Shown: positions 54,016 through 62,650, counted from the stretch's first letter. The stretch is 64,000 nt of DNA from Sneathiella limimaris (GCF_012932565.1 NZ_JABBYJ010000001.1:1984001-2048000), one strand, 5' to 3'. Made by a program: numbers and translations. The notes: generated by a model from the sequence alone, not told the origin.

Positions 54016-54792
54016 TCAGGGTTTCAGAATATCCAACTCGATAGGGCCTTCTATATCGCCTCGCACGAACTGGTCAACATATGGATTGCCACAAGTTTCA
54101 ATTTCATTGGCCGGGCCAATCCAAACCACTTCTCCTTTATAGATCAGCGCGATGCGATCGGCAATTTTTTGTGCACTTTCCATGTCGTGGGAAATGGTCA
54201 ATGTAGTTGCCCCCAAATGCTGGGTACAGTCGCGGATCAGGTTATCAATCACATCCCCCATAATCGGATCCAGGCCTGTGGTTGGCTCGTCAAAAAAGAT
54301 GATCTCGGGGCTTGTTGCAATTGCCCGGGCAAGGCCAACGCGTTTTTGCATCCCCATGGAAAGGTCGGCCGGATTGCGATTGGCCATTTCGGGGCCGAGG
54401 CCAACAAGGGCGAGTTTCTCAATCGCAATGTCTTTAGCGTCGTTCCGGTTCATTCCCTCAGCCTGAATGAGGCCAAAGGCAACATTTTCCCAGACAGGGA
54501 GGCTGTCAAATAATGCTGCGTACTGAAACAGCATTCCGGTTTTTCGAAGTGTAATTTCCCGCTCAGACGGGGGAAGACCGACGACCTGTTTGCCATCAAT
54601 GAAAATTTCGCCACTTTCCGGCTCCAGCAATCCCAAAATGCATTTCAGCATCACTGATTTACCGGTTCCAGATCCCCCGATCACAACAACGGATTCGCCA
54701 TCTCCTATGTCCAGATTAAGGCCGTTTAGAACCTTCTTGGGTCCAAAGGATTTACAAACGTTCTTGAGACTGATTTTCGGCGTGGAGCTCAT
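54016..54792 (-). CDS. MlaF-type ABC ATPase of lipid transport
   Basis: Cytoplasmic ATPase of an Mla-type transporter that moves phospholipids between outer and inner membranes. The 258-residue protein has Walker A IGGSGTGKSVMLK, the signature LSMGMQKRVGLARA (an M in place of G at the second position, typical for MlaF), Walker B IIFFDEPTTGLDPI and H-loop TISHDMESA. It lies 13 bases after the permease gene and 19 before radA. The MCE protein MlaD, which should work with these subunits, is not encoded in the window. Confidence 0.92.
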   Translation of the reverse strand: MSSTPKISLKNVCKSFGPKKVLNGLNLDIGDGESVVVIGGSGTGKSVMLKCILGLLEPESGEIFIDGKQVVGLPPSEREITLRKTGMLFQYAALFDSLPVWENVAFGLIQAEGMNRNDAKDIAIEKLALVGLGPEMANRNPADLSMGMQKRVGLARAIATSPEIIFFDEPTTGLDPIMGDVIDNLIRDCTQHLGATTLTISHDMESAQKIADRIALIYKGEVVWIGPANEIETCGNPYVDQFVRGDIEGPIELDILKP

Positions 54793-54805
54793 TAAGATCG
54801 GCTCC

Positions 54806-55582
54806 TCAATCCAGCAGGAGAACAGTCAGGAAGTAGTCGCTGACAAGAATCAAAATGAAGGAGGACACAACGGCATTTGTTGTTGCCCGGCCAACACCTT
54901 GCGCACCGCCGGTTGAGTTGAAGCCGTGATAGCAGCCCATCAAGCAGACAATAAAGCCAAAGACGGATGATTTGATCAGGCCCGAGACAACGTCCCGCGT
55001 TTCCAGAAAATCAAAGGTGTTCTTGATGTATGTGCTGGGATTGAAATCGAGACTTTCTGTCGCGACCAGGAAGCCACCAGAGACACCAATAATATCGGCA
55101 ATGAGAACGAGCGCTGGCAGGGTCACCATACCGGCGAGAACCCGTGGCGCCACCAGATACTTAAACGGGTTTGTTGAAAGGGTTACCAGTGCATCAATTT
55201 GCTCTGTCACCCGCATGGTTCCAATTTCTGCAGCAATGGCCGCACCTACGCGACCTGCAATCATCAATCCACTCAAGACAGGGGCGAGTTCTCGGGTCAA
55301 GCCGATCACGACGATTGTAGCTACTGCGCTTTCTGCATTAAAGCGGGATGAACCGACGTAAATTTGTAAGGCTAGAACCATCCCGGTGAAGAGCGCTGTC
55401 ATGCCGACGACGGGCAAGGAGTAATAGCCGATACTCATAAGCTGTCTGAGGAAGATCCGTAAGTAAAAAGGTGGAAGGAAAATATGCCTGACGGTTTGAA
55501 CCGTAAACAGAGATAAATGCCCGACAGCAGCCATAAAGCGAAGAGCGACACGGCCAATTGCCGCCAGAAAATTCCAATCCAT
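54806..55582 (-). CDS. MlaE-type permease
   Basis: A 258-residue MlaE-family inner-membrane permease. The amphipathic N-terminal helix and five hydrophobic helices are present, with the family motifs SLPVVGMTALFTGMVLALQIYVG, RELAPVLSGLMIAGRVGAAIAAEIGTMRVTEQIDALVTL and PRVLAGMVTLPALVLIADIIGVSGG. The segment GCYHGFNSTGGAQGVGRATTNAVVSS is diagnostic near the C-terminus. It follows alr by 11 bases. Together with the adjacent ATPase it forms the transport core; other components lie outside the window. Confidence 0.94.
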   Translation of the reverse strand: MDWNFLAAIGRVALRFMAAVGHLSLFTVQTVRHIFLPPFYLRIFLRQLMSIGYYSLPVVGMTALFTGMVLALQIYVGSSRFNAESAVATIVVIGLTRELAPVLSGLMIAGRVGAAIAAEIGTMRVTEQIDALVTLSTNPFKYLVAPRVLAGMVTLPALVLIADIIGVSGGFLVATESLDFNPSTYIKNTFDFLETRDVVSGLIKSSVFGFIVCLMGCYHGFNSTGGAQGVGRATTNAVVSSFILILVSDYFLTVLLLD

Positions 55583-55593
55583 CCAGTTCTGTC

Positions 55594-56706
55594 CTATGCC
55601 CCGGCGTCCAGATATCTTCGGTGACAGCGTTGTCCAAGTGACGTCAAGATTTCATATGCAACGGTACCGGCTTTTTCTGCGATATAATCGAGCGTAACAC
55701 TCTCACCAATCAGATAAACCAGGTCACCCCGTTCACATTCACCTTCGTCCAATGACGTAATATCAATCGTGATCATGTCCATTGATACCCGCCCAACAAC
55801 TGGCACCCGTTTATTATTGATCGAAACCTCAGCTTTATTTCCCAGATATCTGAAATAACCATCAGCATAGCCAATGGAAACGGTTGCTATCCGGGATCGC
55901 TTAGACGTCCGATATGTGGCACCATATCCAACGGGTTTACCACTGTCAACGTCATGAACTTGCAGTACTTTTCCCTGCCATTCTACGACGGGGAGCATTG
56001 GGTTTTCCAAATGAGGGGTTGGATTAGCCCCATAAAGGGCAATCCCAGGCCGACCCAACTCGAACCGAAAATCGGTTCCGTGAAACATTCCACTGGAATT
56101 TGCAAAGGATACTGGTGTGTTCCGAAGGCCCTCAGGCAGTTTAGCGATCAGACCGGTCAGTGTATCCAGTTGTTCCTGATTTTGTGGATTTTTAAAATCG
56201 TCAGCACTTGCCAAATGGCTCATCAGGTACTCGACTTCAATACCATCCATGATGCCAGGGTTGGCGGCCAAAGCATTTACATCCGCTTCCAGTAAGCCAA
56301 GTCTGCAAATTCCGCTATCTATATGAATGATGGCGGGCAGAGGACCATGTGATTGCGTCAGCTTCGACCATGTTTCGATTTCTTCGAGACTGTTCAGCAC
56401 AGGTGCCAGGCGCTCATGGACATACACTTCTTCACAGTCAGGAAATAGGCCGCCTAGAATGAAGATCTCGACGTCAGGTAAAATACGCCGAAGGGCTACT
56501 CCTTCTTCCGGAATTGCAACAAAGAATTTCTGACAACCTGCATCGTGAAGGGCCGGTGCAACCATTTGAGCGCCCAGGCCGTAGGCATCGGCCTTGACAA
56601 CTGCTGCACAATCGTTCGCCTCCATGAGGGAGAGTAGTTTTTGATAGTTCTTCTGTATGGCGACCAGGTCTATGGTTATATAACCGGCAGATAGTCTGGG
56701 ATCCAT
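55594..56706 (-). CDS. alr: Alanine racemase
   Basis: Alr makes D-alanine for peptidoglycan. The 370-residue protein has the PLP Lys in AAVVKADAYGLGAQMV (about residue 39), the substrate motif HIDSGICRLGLLEAD, the PLP-phosphate Tyr region in GATYRTSKRSRIATVSIGYADGYFR with the catalytic Tyr, and the VPVVGRVSMDMITIDIT strand pair. It overlaps the dnaB stop by one base (TAATG at 56706), so dnaB and alr are probably cotranscribed, the usual alphaproteobacterial arrangement. The start ATG 56706 is uncontested. Confidence 0.96.
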   Translation of the reverse strand: MDPRLSAGYITIDLVAIQKNYQKLLSLMEANDCAAVVKADAYGLGAQMVAPALHDAGCQKFFVAIPEEGVALRRILPDVEIFILGGLFPDCEEVYVHERLAPVLNSLEEIETWSKLTQSHGPLPAIIHIDSGICRLGLLEADVNALAANPGIMDGIEVEYLMSHLASADDFKNPQNQEQLDTLTGLIAKLPEGLRNTPVSFANSSGMFHGTDFRFELGRPGIALYGANPTPHLENPMLPVVEWQGKVLQVHDVDSGKPVGYGATYRTSKRSRIATVSIGYADGYFRYLGNKAEVSINNKRVPVVGRVSMDMITIDITSLDEGECERGDLVYLIGESVTLDYIAEKAGTVAYEILTSLGQRCHRRYLDAGA

Positions 56707-58181
56707 TAATGATGCTCCGGTAAATACTGATCCAGGGCGAGGTCACCAAAGCGGGTAAATTCAGGCTGGAACTGCAGCTTGACAATGCCGATGGGGCCAT
56801 GTCGTTGCTTGCCGATGATAACCTCAGCCATATTATGTACCTTCGCCATCCTCTCCTGCCACTCAATATGTTCTGGCGTTCCTTCTGAGGGCTCGCGACG
56901 CCCTTCATAATATTCTTCACGATACACGAACATCACAACATCAGCGTCCTGCTCAATTGATCCGGATTCGCGAAGGTCCGAAAGCTGCGGCCGTTTATCA
57001 TCCCGGTTCTCCACCTGACGAGAAAGCTGGGAGAGGGCGATGACAGGTATATCCAGTTCTTTTGCGACTGCTTTTAACCCTTGCGTGACCTCCGAGATTT
57101 CCTGAACCCGGTTATCGCTTCGGCCACTACCCTTCATCAATTGTAGGTAGTCGACCACAATCAGGCCAAGACCATGACTTCGTTTAAGCCGACGCGCGCG
57201 CGTTCTGAGCGCTGCAATGGAGATGGCTGGTGTATCATCAATATAGAGCGGTAGTTCAGATAGGGTAGCGCTTTCCGGCACCAGCCGATTGGCAAACTCT
57301 TCGTCCGTGAGCTCACCTTTTCGAAGTTTTTCTGAACTGATTTCCGTTGCCTCGGCAAGAACACGCGCAACGAGTTGCTCACCCGACATTTCGAGTGAGA
57401 AAAATCCGACCGGGGCGCCCTCTGTTCCCCCAGATTTGTAATGGGCTTTCGCAGCATTATACGCAATGTTTGTTGCCAGCGATGTCTTACCCATTGACGG
57501 GCGCCCGGCCAGAATAAGCAGGTCCGACTTATGGAGCCCGCCAAGCTTGGCGTCCAGATCCCTAAGACCTGTTGTAACACCAACAAGATTACCGTCCCGC
57601 TGAAAGGCTTCCTCAATGGATTTGACGGCAAGATTTACTGCTACGCGTACAGGGGTCAGTCCCCCTTCGTGAGATCCGCTTTCAGCCAACGCGAAGAGCT
57701 GCCGCTCCGCATTTTCGATTTGGGTCGCCGATGTCTCTTCCAAATCAGAATCATAGGCCGTGTTGACGATCTCCCCTCCAAGATTGATCAGCTCACGTCT
57801 AAGCGCCAGATCATAAATGATCTTGCCATAATGTTCTGCGTTGATGATGGTCGTCGCAGATGCAGCCAGGCGGGCTAGATACTGGGCGCCGCCAATGTCA
57901 GCCAGGGCTTGATCATTCTCGAAATATGACTTCAATGTCACCGGGTCGGCAATCTCACCCCGATCAATCAGGATGGATGCAGCGTCATAAATACGGGAAT
58001 GTACGGGTTCGTAAAAATGCTCTGGCTTCAGAAAAGAACTGACTTTGGCACTGGCCTCATTGTTTATCAGAATGGCCCCCAACAGATCCCGTTCTGCGTC
58101 CAGGTTACTGGGCATGGAACGGTAGGTCGGGGAGGAGCTATCCTCAGTATTCGTTTCGGAATTCAGTACAGTGCTTTCCAT
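56706..58181 (-). CDS. dnaB: Replicative DNA helicase DnaB
   Basis: DnaB is the hexameric helicase that unwinds DNA ahead of the replication fork. The 491-residue protein has the N-terminal helical collar (PSNLDAERDLLGAILINNEA, with HSRIYDAASILIDRG), linker, and RecA-fold motor with Walker A LAGRPSMGKTSLA, GFFSLEMSGEQLVARVLAE, Walker B-like IVVDYLQLMKG, IALSQLSRQVENRDDKRP and the terminal RHGPIGIVKLQFQPEFTRF. The intact catalytic motifs show no intein. A cluster of DnaA boxes lies 67-110 bases upstream of its start. Confidence 0.97.
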   Translation of the reverse strand: MESTVLNSETNTEDSSSPTYRSMPSNLDAERDLLGAILINNEASAKVSSFLKPEHFYEPVHSRIYDAASILIDRGEIADPVTLKSYFENDQALADIGGAQYLARLAASATTIINAEHYGKIIYDLALRRELINLGGEIVNTAYDSDLEETSATQIENAERQLFALAESGSHEGGLTPVRVAVNLAVKSIEEAFQRDGNLVGVTTGLRDLDAKLGGLHKSDLLILAGRPSMGKTSLATNIAYNAAKAHYKSGGTEGAPVGFFSLEMSGEQLVARVLAEATEISSEKLRKGELTDEEFANRLVPESATLSELPLYIDDTPAISIAALRTRARRLKRSHGLGLIVVDYLQLMKGSGRSDNRVQEISEVTQGLKAVAKELDIPVIALSQLSRQVENRDDKRPQLSDLRESGSIEQDADVVMFVYREEYYEGRREPSEGTPEHIEWQERMAKVHNMAEVIIGKQRHGPIGIVKLQFQPEFTRFGDLALDQYLPEHH

Positions 58182-58247
58182 GGATTGACCATAACATAAG
58201 GGTTTTTGAACTGGAGCGGGTTATCTCAAATTCAGGTGCAATAAATT

Positions 58248-58289
58248 TGTGGATAAAATTTATCCACAGGCTGTGGAACTTGTGGATTA
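58248..58289. promoter_or_regulatory. Cluster of DnaA boxes upstream of dnaB
   Basis: Two perfect 9-mer DnaA boxes lie in inverted orientation: TGTGGATAA (58248-58256) and TTATCCACA (58260-58268), three bases apart. A near match TGTGGATTA (58281-58289, reading TAATCCACA on the other strand) follows. The sites lie between the rplI terminator and the dnaB start, in the dnaB leader or promoter zone. DnaA-dependent control of dnaB is inferred; the boxes are seen directly. No AT-rich unwinding element as in an origin was noted. Confidence 0.7.
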
Positions 58290-58361
58290 TTTCGAAAAGG
58301 GTATTGAAGCCATAGAGCTATGGCAACTGTTAATCGGGGAAAGTTAAATTTCCGACTGTTA

Positions 58362-58391
58362 CAAAAAAACGGCACCCCATAAGAGTGCCGT
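58362..58391 (-). terminator. Intrinsic terminator of rplI
   Basis: On the minus strand ACGGCACTC pairs with GGGTGCCGT around a TTAT-type loop and runs into T7 (plus-strand A7 at 58362-58368). It lies 34 bases after the rplI stop and separates the ribosomal genes from dnaB, which must have its own promoter. Confidence 0.9.
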
Positions 58392-58424
58392 TTCATTAGC
58401 TTCGGATTTCGAAGGGAAGCTGGA

Positions 58425-59003
58425 TTAGGATTCAGCTTCTTCGTCTTCTTGTTCAGCAGTAGATTCGAAAACATCGTTGATCGCTTCATCACGTGCATCG
58501 AGAGCAGCCTCAGCGACTGCTTCAACAGATTCACCGCGAGCCTGAATTTCTGCTTCCTCGTTAGAGCGAGCGATGTTGATTGTAATACCAACAGTAACTT
58601 CAGGGTGCAGACGAATGCGAATTTCGTGCAGGCCAAGTGTTTTCAGAACTTTGTCCATGATGACCTGTTTACGGTCAACTGTTGCACCATTTTCTGTCAC
58701 GGCGCGCGCAATGTCCTGAGTGCTGACTGAACCGTAAAGCTGCTGGCTTTCAGAAGCCGCACGGATCAGGATAACAGTCATGCCATCAATTTTCTGAGCA
58801 ACCTGTTCTGCTTCTTCTTTGCGTTTTAGGTTGTCTGCTTCGAGCTGAGCCCGTTTTGCTTCAAAGATAGCAAGGTTGTCCTTGTTGGCTCTGAGTGCTT
58901 TGCCCTGAGGCAGCAGAAAGTTCCGGGCGTAACCGTTCTTGACTGTAACGACATCACCCATTTGACCGAGTTTTTCAACACGCTCCAGCAATACAATTTC
59001 CAT
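58425..59003 (-). CDS. rplI: 50S ribosomal protein L9
   Basis: L9 stabilises the L1 stalk region of the 50S subunit. The 192-residue protein has the canonical N-terminal domain [37 protein letters not shown], the long connecting helix ([20 protein letters not shown]) and the C-terminal fold. It exceeds E. coli L9 (149 residues) by a Glu/Asp-rich tail of about 45 residues ([28 protein letters not shown]), a common alphaproteobacterial feature. It begins immediately after the DUF2232 stop (TAAATG). Confidence 0.97.
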   Translation of the reverse strand: MEIVLLERVEKLGQMGDVVTVKNGYARNFLLPQGKALRANKDNLAIFEAKRAQLEADNLKRKEEAEQVAQKIDGMTVILIRAASESQQLYGSVSTQDIARAVTENGATVDRKQVIMDKVLKTLGLHEIRIRLHPEVTVGITINIARSNEEAEIQARGESVEAVAEAALDARDEAINDVFESTAEQEDEEAES

Positions 59004-59957
59004 TTAATCTTCCTCCAGGTCTGGATGTCCGTTCAGTTTCTCGCGAAATCCAACCCAACTGTCGACCAATCCAAGCAATGCGACTACCAGGACCAGCCAA
59101 AAAATTAAAAACATCGACAAATAAACCGCCGTCAGTATGAAAGGTCGATATCGCCAACCTTTAGAAACCTTGTGGATAACCGCAATCCCTTGAAGGAAAA
59201 ATGCGATTTCCAGTGCAAGTATCACCGCGCCTAGGAACGTATCACCCCAGTTGAACAACAGGTTGAAACCAACCACGCCAACTGTTGCAACCGCCATCCA
59301 GACGGGAAGCTTGAGGTCCTGGAAAACAGGACTGGGTCGGATATTCCGCTTGAACCTTACCAGCACACCCTGTGCCAGTATGCCTCCAAGCAGGAGGATC
59401 ACGCCCCAGAACGGTCCAAAGAACTGTGGGAGAGCCCGAACAATTCCTTCTGCCGTAATGGCCTCAAACATTTTCCCCTGTTGCTGGAGCTGAGGAAGGA
59501 TGAGATCAAACTGAGTGATCAGATTTTTCCTCAGTTCCTGATCCTGATACAGCAATGCAATTGCCATAAAGGACAGGAGAATACTTACACCTACCCAGAT
59601 CATGACCAGATTGGTCGTTGGATACCAGGTAACTTTTCCGTTTTCCTCGCGCCACAACAGGGACTGTCGTGTGATCAGCAGAACCGGCAGGCCGCAAGTC
59701 AAAACATATGTCATACTGAATAGTGGGGCGATAATCGTAGCAGCAACCAGAGCACCAGTTACTACCGCTGAAATACCACCTGCCAATCCCCAACCCAGTC
59801 CAGCGACGAAGAGGGGAACAACAGATAAGGTCATCAGGGACATTGTTTGGAGAGCATTTACTTGCCCGGCGGGTGTCCCACTACCCAGAACTGAGAAAAT
59901 CAGAAGAAGTGTACTGATTAGGCCCAGTGCTGTGCCAATACCAATGTCTTTGACCAT
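59004..59957 (-). CDS. DUF2232 integral membrane protein
   Basis: A 317-residue polytopic membrane protein with about eight hydrophobic helices (GLISTLLLIFSVLG, VVPLFVAGLGWGLAGGISAVVTGALVAATIIAP, YVLTCGLPVLLITRQSL and others). It matches the DUF2232 family found in the rpsF-rpsR-DUF2232-rplI order in alphaproteobacteria. ATG 59957 opens the frame, and the stop is followed directly by the rplI ATG. No substrate or enzymatic motif was recognised; a role in membrane physiology is assumed from position and topology only. Confidence 0.9.
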   Translation of the reverse strand: MVKDIGIGTALGLISTLLLIFSVLGSGTPAGQVNALQTMSLMTLSVVPLFVAGLGWGLAGGISAVVTGALVAATIIAPLFSMTYVLTCGLPVLLITRQSLLWREENGKVTWYPTTNLVMIWVGVSILLSFMAIALLYQDQELRKNLITQFDLILPQLQQQGKMFEAITAEGIVRALPQFFGPFWGVILLLGGILAQGVLVRFKRNIRPSPVFQDLKLPVWMAVATVGVVGFNLLFNWGDTFLGAVILALEIAFFLQGIAVIHKVSKGWRYRPFILTAVYLSMFLIFWLVLVVALLGLVDSWVGFREKLNGHPDLEED

Positions 59958-60001
59958 TGTCCCACTATCGGTTGGCGGTTACCCGCCAAACCGGCAATTA
60001 C

Positions 60002-60235
60002 TTACTTAACAACAAACGGCAGCAGCGCGAGGTTGCGTGCCCGTTTGATAGCCCGAGCCAGTTCACGCTGTTTCTTTGCAGAAACGGCAGTGATACGGCT
60101 TGGCATGATTTTACCGCGTTCGGAAACAAAGCGTTGCAGAAGCTTTACATCTTTGTAATCGATTTTTGGCGCGCCTTCACCGGAGAAAGGGCAGGTCTTA
60201 CGACGGCGGAAAAAAGGACGACGTGCATCAGACAT
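60002..60235 (-). CDS. rpsR: 30S ribosomal protein S18
   Basis: S18 binds S6 and the 16S platform. The 77-residue protein matches the family: [70 protein letters not shown] in outline, with the characteristic basic N-terminus and KRARxLALLPF end. The single Cys (KTCPF) fits the form that may bind zinc. It overlaps rpsF by one base (TAATG at 60235). Confidence 0.98.
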   Translation of the reverse strand: MSDARRPFFRRRKTCPFSGEGAPKIDYKDVKLLQRFVSERGKIMPSRITAVSAKKQRELARAIKRARNLALLPFVVK

Positions 60236-60657
60236 TAGTTATCCTCCTCGGAAGCATCGTTATCAGACTTGTCTTCGCTAGACTCGGCGCTGTCACCATC
60301 TTCGTCAGAGTCGCGACGACCGCCGGAGCGACCACTTTTGCTCTGAAGCATGACGGAATCGCCTTCTTCAAGTTCATCAACGCGGATGGTCATGTGGCGA
60401 AGGATATCTTCGTCCAGACGCATGTTGCGTTCCATTTCCTTGACGGCATCGACAGGGGCATCAATGTTGAGAAGAACGTAATGGCCTTTGCGGTTTTTCT
60501 TAACCTTGTAAGCCAGGTTGCGAAGTCCCCAATTTTCGACTTTAGCAACTTTACCGTCGCCAGCTGTTACAAACTGGGACATTTTTTCTGTCAGTGCATC
60601 CACCTGCTGGGAGGAAATGTCCTGACGGGCAATAAAAACTGTCTCATATAGAGGCAT
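60235..60657 (-). CDS. rpsF: 30S ribosomal protein S6
   Basis: S6 forms a heterodimer with S18 on the 30S platform. The 140-residue protein begins [26 protein letters not shown] and continues with [29 protein letters not shown] and [28 protein letters not shown], all typical. The last 35 residues are an acidic, Ser-rich tail ([27 protein letters not shown] as a segment), a frequent S6 feature; E. coli tails are polyglutamylated. ATG 60657 follows AAGGAGCTTATAC. It starts the leftward ribosomal block. Confidence 0.98.
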   Translation of the reverse strand: MPLYETVFIARQDISSQQVDALTEKMSQFVTAGDGKVAKVENWGLRNLAYKVKKNRKGHYVLLNIDAPVDAVKEMERNMRLDEDILRHMTIRVDELEEGDSVMLQSKSGRSGGRRDSDEDGDSAESSEDKSDNDASEEDN

Positions 60658-60686
60658 ATGTATAAGCTCCTTATGGCTCTTAAATA

Positions 60687-60738
60687 TCTGGAGTTAGCAC
60701 CAATGCTAACCGAACAGACGTAGCCGACCTCCGTCGGC
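60687..60738 (-). promoter_or_regulatory. Structured leader of rpsF, possible S6:S18 regulatory element
   Basis: The minus-strand leader has two hairpins. GCCGAC/GTCGGC (60723-60738) has a GGAG tetraloop. TCTG/CAGA (60687-60718) encloses GTTAGCA/TGCTAAC with a TTGG loop and an asymmetric TTCG/TC internal loop that includes the reverse complement CGGTT. S6 with S18 is known to repress its own operon by binding an mRNA stem-loop with a CCG-type element; whether this hairpin serves that role is inferred. Confidence 0.45.
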
Positions 60739-60759
60739 AAGGAGTTGTTGAGGCGGCGG

Positions 60760-60787
60760 ACTATACAGATTTCTGCAGTTTATGCAA
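60760..60787 (-). promoter_or_regulatory. Sigma70-type promoter of the rpsF operon
   Basis: On the minus strand TTGCAT (60782-60787) and TATAGT (60760-60765) are 16 bases apart, the same hexamers as the tRNA-Pro promoter. The expected start lies near 60753, giving a leader of about 95 bases. The -35 lies next to that of the divergent fabD promoter (60794-60821). Confidence 0.65.
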
Positions 60788-60793
60788 GTGGAC

Positions 60794-60821
60794 TTGACAG
60801 GAAAATCTTTCGTAATATGAC
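60794..60821 (+). promoter_or_regulatory. Candidate promoter of the fabD operon
   Basis: TTGACA (60794-60799), a perfect -35, is followed after 16 bases by TATGAC (60816-60821), a weaker -10. The site lies 38 bases before the fabD start and back to back with the rpsF promoter, so the two units diverge from one short region. Confidence 0.55.
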
Positions 60822-60858
60822 TGGTGCATCAAAGTTCAACAGGATCGGACAAATTATA

Positions 60859-61803
60859 ATGAAACGTGCATTTGTATTTCCGGGGCAGGGAAGCCAGGCA
60901 GTTGGTATGGGAAAGGCGCTTGCGGATGCTTTTCCAGTGGCCGCGCAAGTGTTTGAGGAAGTCGATGACGCCCTCAGTCAGAATCTGACAAAACTCATGT
61001 ATGAAGGTCCGATCGAAGAGCTGACACTGACAGAAAATACACAGCCAGCCCTGATGGCGACAAGTGTCGCTGTGGCGCGGGTGCTTGAGGCTGAAAGTGG
61101 TAAGAAACTCTCCGAAATGGCTGATTTCGTCGCGGGTCACTCTCTGGGTGAATATTCTGCTCTGACTGCTGCAGGTTCCTTGCAGCTTGCTGACACAGCA
61201 CGTCTGTTGAAGGCGCGTGGACTTGCCATGCAAAAAGCCGTTCCCGTTGGGGAAGGGGCTATGGCTGCCCTACTGGGTATGGAAATCGGCGGTGTGGAAG
61301 AGCTGGTCGCTGAAGCTGATGGCGCGGCAGGTATTTGCGTGATTGCCAATGATAATGCCGATGGTCAGGTGGTTCTGAGCGGTGACAAGGATGCTGTTGC
61401 GCATGTTATCGAACTTGCCAAGGAAAAGGGTGTTCGGAAAGCGATGATGCTGCCAGTGAGTGCACCATTCCATTGCCCATTGATGCAGCCGGCCGCTGAT
61501 GAGATGAAAGCCCAGTTGGCAGACGTATCGATCGCGCCTCCACTGGTGCCACTAGTTGCTAACGTAACGGCCTCTCAGGTCAGCGACCCTGAAACCATTC
61601 GCGGTTTGCTGGTTGAGCAGGTCACAGGTCGAGTTCGCTGGCGGGAAAGCGTTCTTTATATGGGTGAACAGGAAGTTGAAGCTTTGGTAGAGCTTGGAAC
61701 TGGGAAAGTTCTCTCCGCCATGGTTCGTCGGATTAATAAAGAAATGACTGGAAGCGCTGTTCAGACACCTGAGGATATTGAAGCGTTTTTGGGTTCACTT
61801 TAA
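60859..61803 (+). CDS. fabD: Malonyl-CoA:ACP transacylase
   Basis: FabD charges ACP with malonate for chain elongation. The 314-residue protein has the N-terminal FVFPGQGSQAVGMGK, the nucleophilic Ser in FVAGHSLGEYSALTAAG, the substrate Arg in LLKARGLAMQKAVP and the catalytic His in VSAPFHCPLMQPAA. ATG 60859 is chosen because MKRAFVFPGQGS is the usual start; an in-frame upstream ATG at 60745 would read through the promoter. It is 40 bases from fabG. Confidence 0.97.
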   Translation: MKRAFVFPGQGSQAVGMGKALADAFPVAAQVFEEVDDALSQNLTKLMYEGPIEELTLTENTQPALMATSVAVARVLEAESGKKLSEMADFVAGHSLGEYSALTAAGSLQLADTARLLKARGLAMQKAVPVGEGAMAALLGMEIGGVEELVAEADGAAGICVIANDNADGQVVLSGDKDAVAHVIELAKEKGVRKAMMLPVSAPFHCPLMQPAADEMKAQLADVSIAPPLVPLVANVTASQVSDPETIRGLLVEQVTGRVRWRESVLYMGEQEVEALVELGTGKVLSAMVRRINKEMTGSAVQTPEDIEAFLGSL

Positions 61804-61843
61804 GATTTCTGCTGCTAGAGTAGCGGCAAAGGGAGATGATGGA

Positions 61844-62581
61844 ATGTTTGATCTGACAGGCAAATGCGCACTGGTAACAGGTGCGTCAGGCGGACTTGGT
61901 GCGGAAATCGCGAAAGATTTACACGCGGCCGGTGCGACTGTTGCTCTTTCTGGAACTCGTGAAGATGCTTTGAAAGCCGTTGCTGATCAACTTGGTGACC
62001 GGGTTTTTGTTGTGCCTTGCAACCTATCTGATATGGAAGCGGTTGATGGCTTGATTAAAGCTGCTGAAGAGGCGATGGGCCAGGTGGATATCCTCGTCAA
62101 TAACGCGGGCCTGACAAGAGATGGTTTGGCCATGCGGATGAAGGATGAAGACTGGGATACGGTCCTGGACGTTAATTTGAAGTCTGCGTTTAAGTTGTCA
62201 AAAAACTGTCTTCGCGGCATGATGAAACGCAAAAACGGGCGCATTATCAATATCACATCCATTGTTGGCGTAACCGGCAATCCAGGGCAGATGAACTATG
62301 CTGCTTCCAAAGCTGGGATGATTGGCATGTCCAAATCTCTCGCGCAGGAAGTTGCCACTCGTGGTATCACAGTAAATTGTGTGGCGCCTGGGTTTATTGC
62401 AACTGCAATGACAGACGCGCTGCCTGATGCTCAAAAGGAAGCTCTGCTGACTGCGGTGCCTGCCGGACGCCTTGGGGATCCAAAGGATATTTCGGCTGCC
62501 GTTCTATATCTGGCATCTGATGAAGCTGCTTACGTGACGGGGCAAACACTGCATGTAAATGGCGGCATGGCCATGATTTAG
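61844..62581 (+). CDS. fabG: 3-oxoacyl-ACP reductase
   Basis: FabG reduces beta-ketoacyl-ACP with NADPH in each elongation round. The 245-residue SDR has TGASGGLGAEIAKDL (cofactor loop), NNAGLTRDGLAMRM, the catalytic Ser in INITSIVGVTGNPGQMNYAASKAGM with Tyr-x-x-x-Lys, and the C-terminal DEAAYVTGQTLHVNGGMAMI of true FabG. ATG 61844 follows GGGAGATGATGGA; an in-frame start at 61778 would overlap fabD. It precedes acpP by 184 bases, which contain a possible acpP promoter. Confidence 0.97.
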   Translation: MFDLTGKCALVTGASGGLGAEIAKDLHAAGATVALSGTREDALKAVADQLGDRVFVVPCNLSDMEAVDGLIKAAEEAMGQVDILVNNAGLTRDGLAMRMKDEDWDTVLDVNLKSAFKLSKNCLRGMMKRKNGRIINITSIVGVTGNPGQMNYAASKAGMIGMSKSLAQEVATRGITVNCVAPGFIATAMTDALPDAQKEALLTAVPAGRLGDPKDISAAVLYLASDEAAYVTGQTLHVNGGMAMI

Positions 62582-62620
62582 CCCTAATCTCTTTATTAAT
62601 TGCAGCATAAGTTTTTGAAT

Positions 62621-62650
62621 GTGACAGCTTTGCTTTGCAATGCCTATAAA
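62621..62650 (+). promoter_or_regulatory. Possible promoter of acpP
   Basis: GTGACA (62621-62626) is followed after 17-18 bases by CTATAA/TATAAA (62644-62650). acpP needs high expression, and the unusually long gap after fabG for such an operon supports an internal promoter. Judged by eye only. Confidence 0.45.

Noticed and set aside
56706-58181. Intein in dnaB
   Set aside because: dnaB is a frequent intein site, but all motor motifs are contiguous and the length (491 residues) is normal.
58200-58424. Replication origin at the DnaA-box cluster
   Set aside because: Only two perfect boxes and one near match, no AT-rich unwinding region, and none of the usual alphaproteobacterial origin neighbours (hemE, parA, repABC). 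A regulatory site is the simpler reading.
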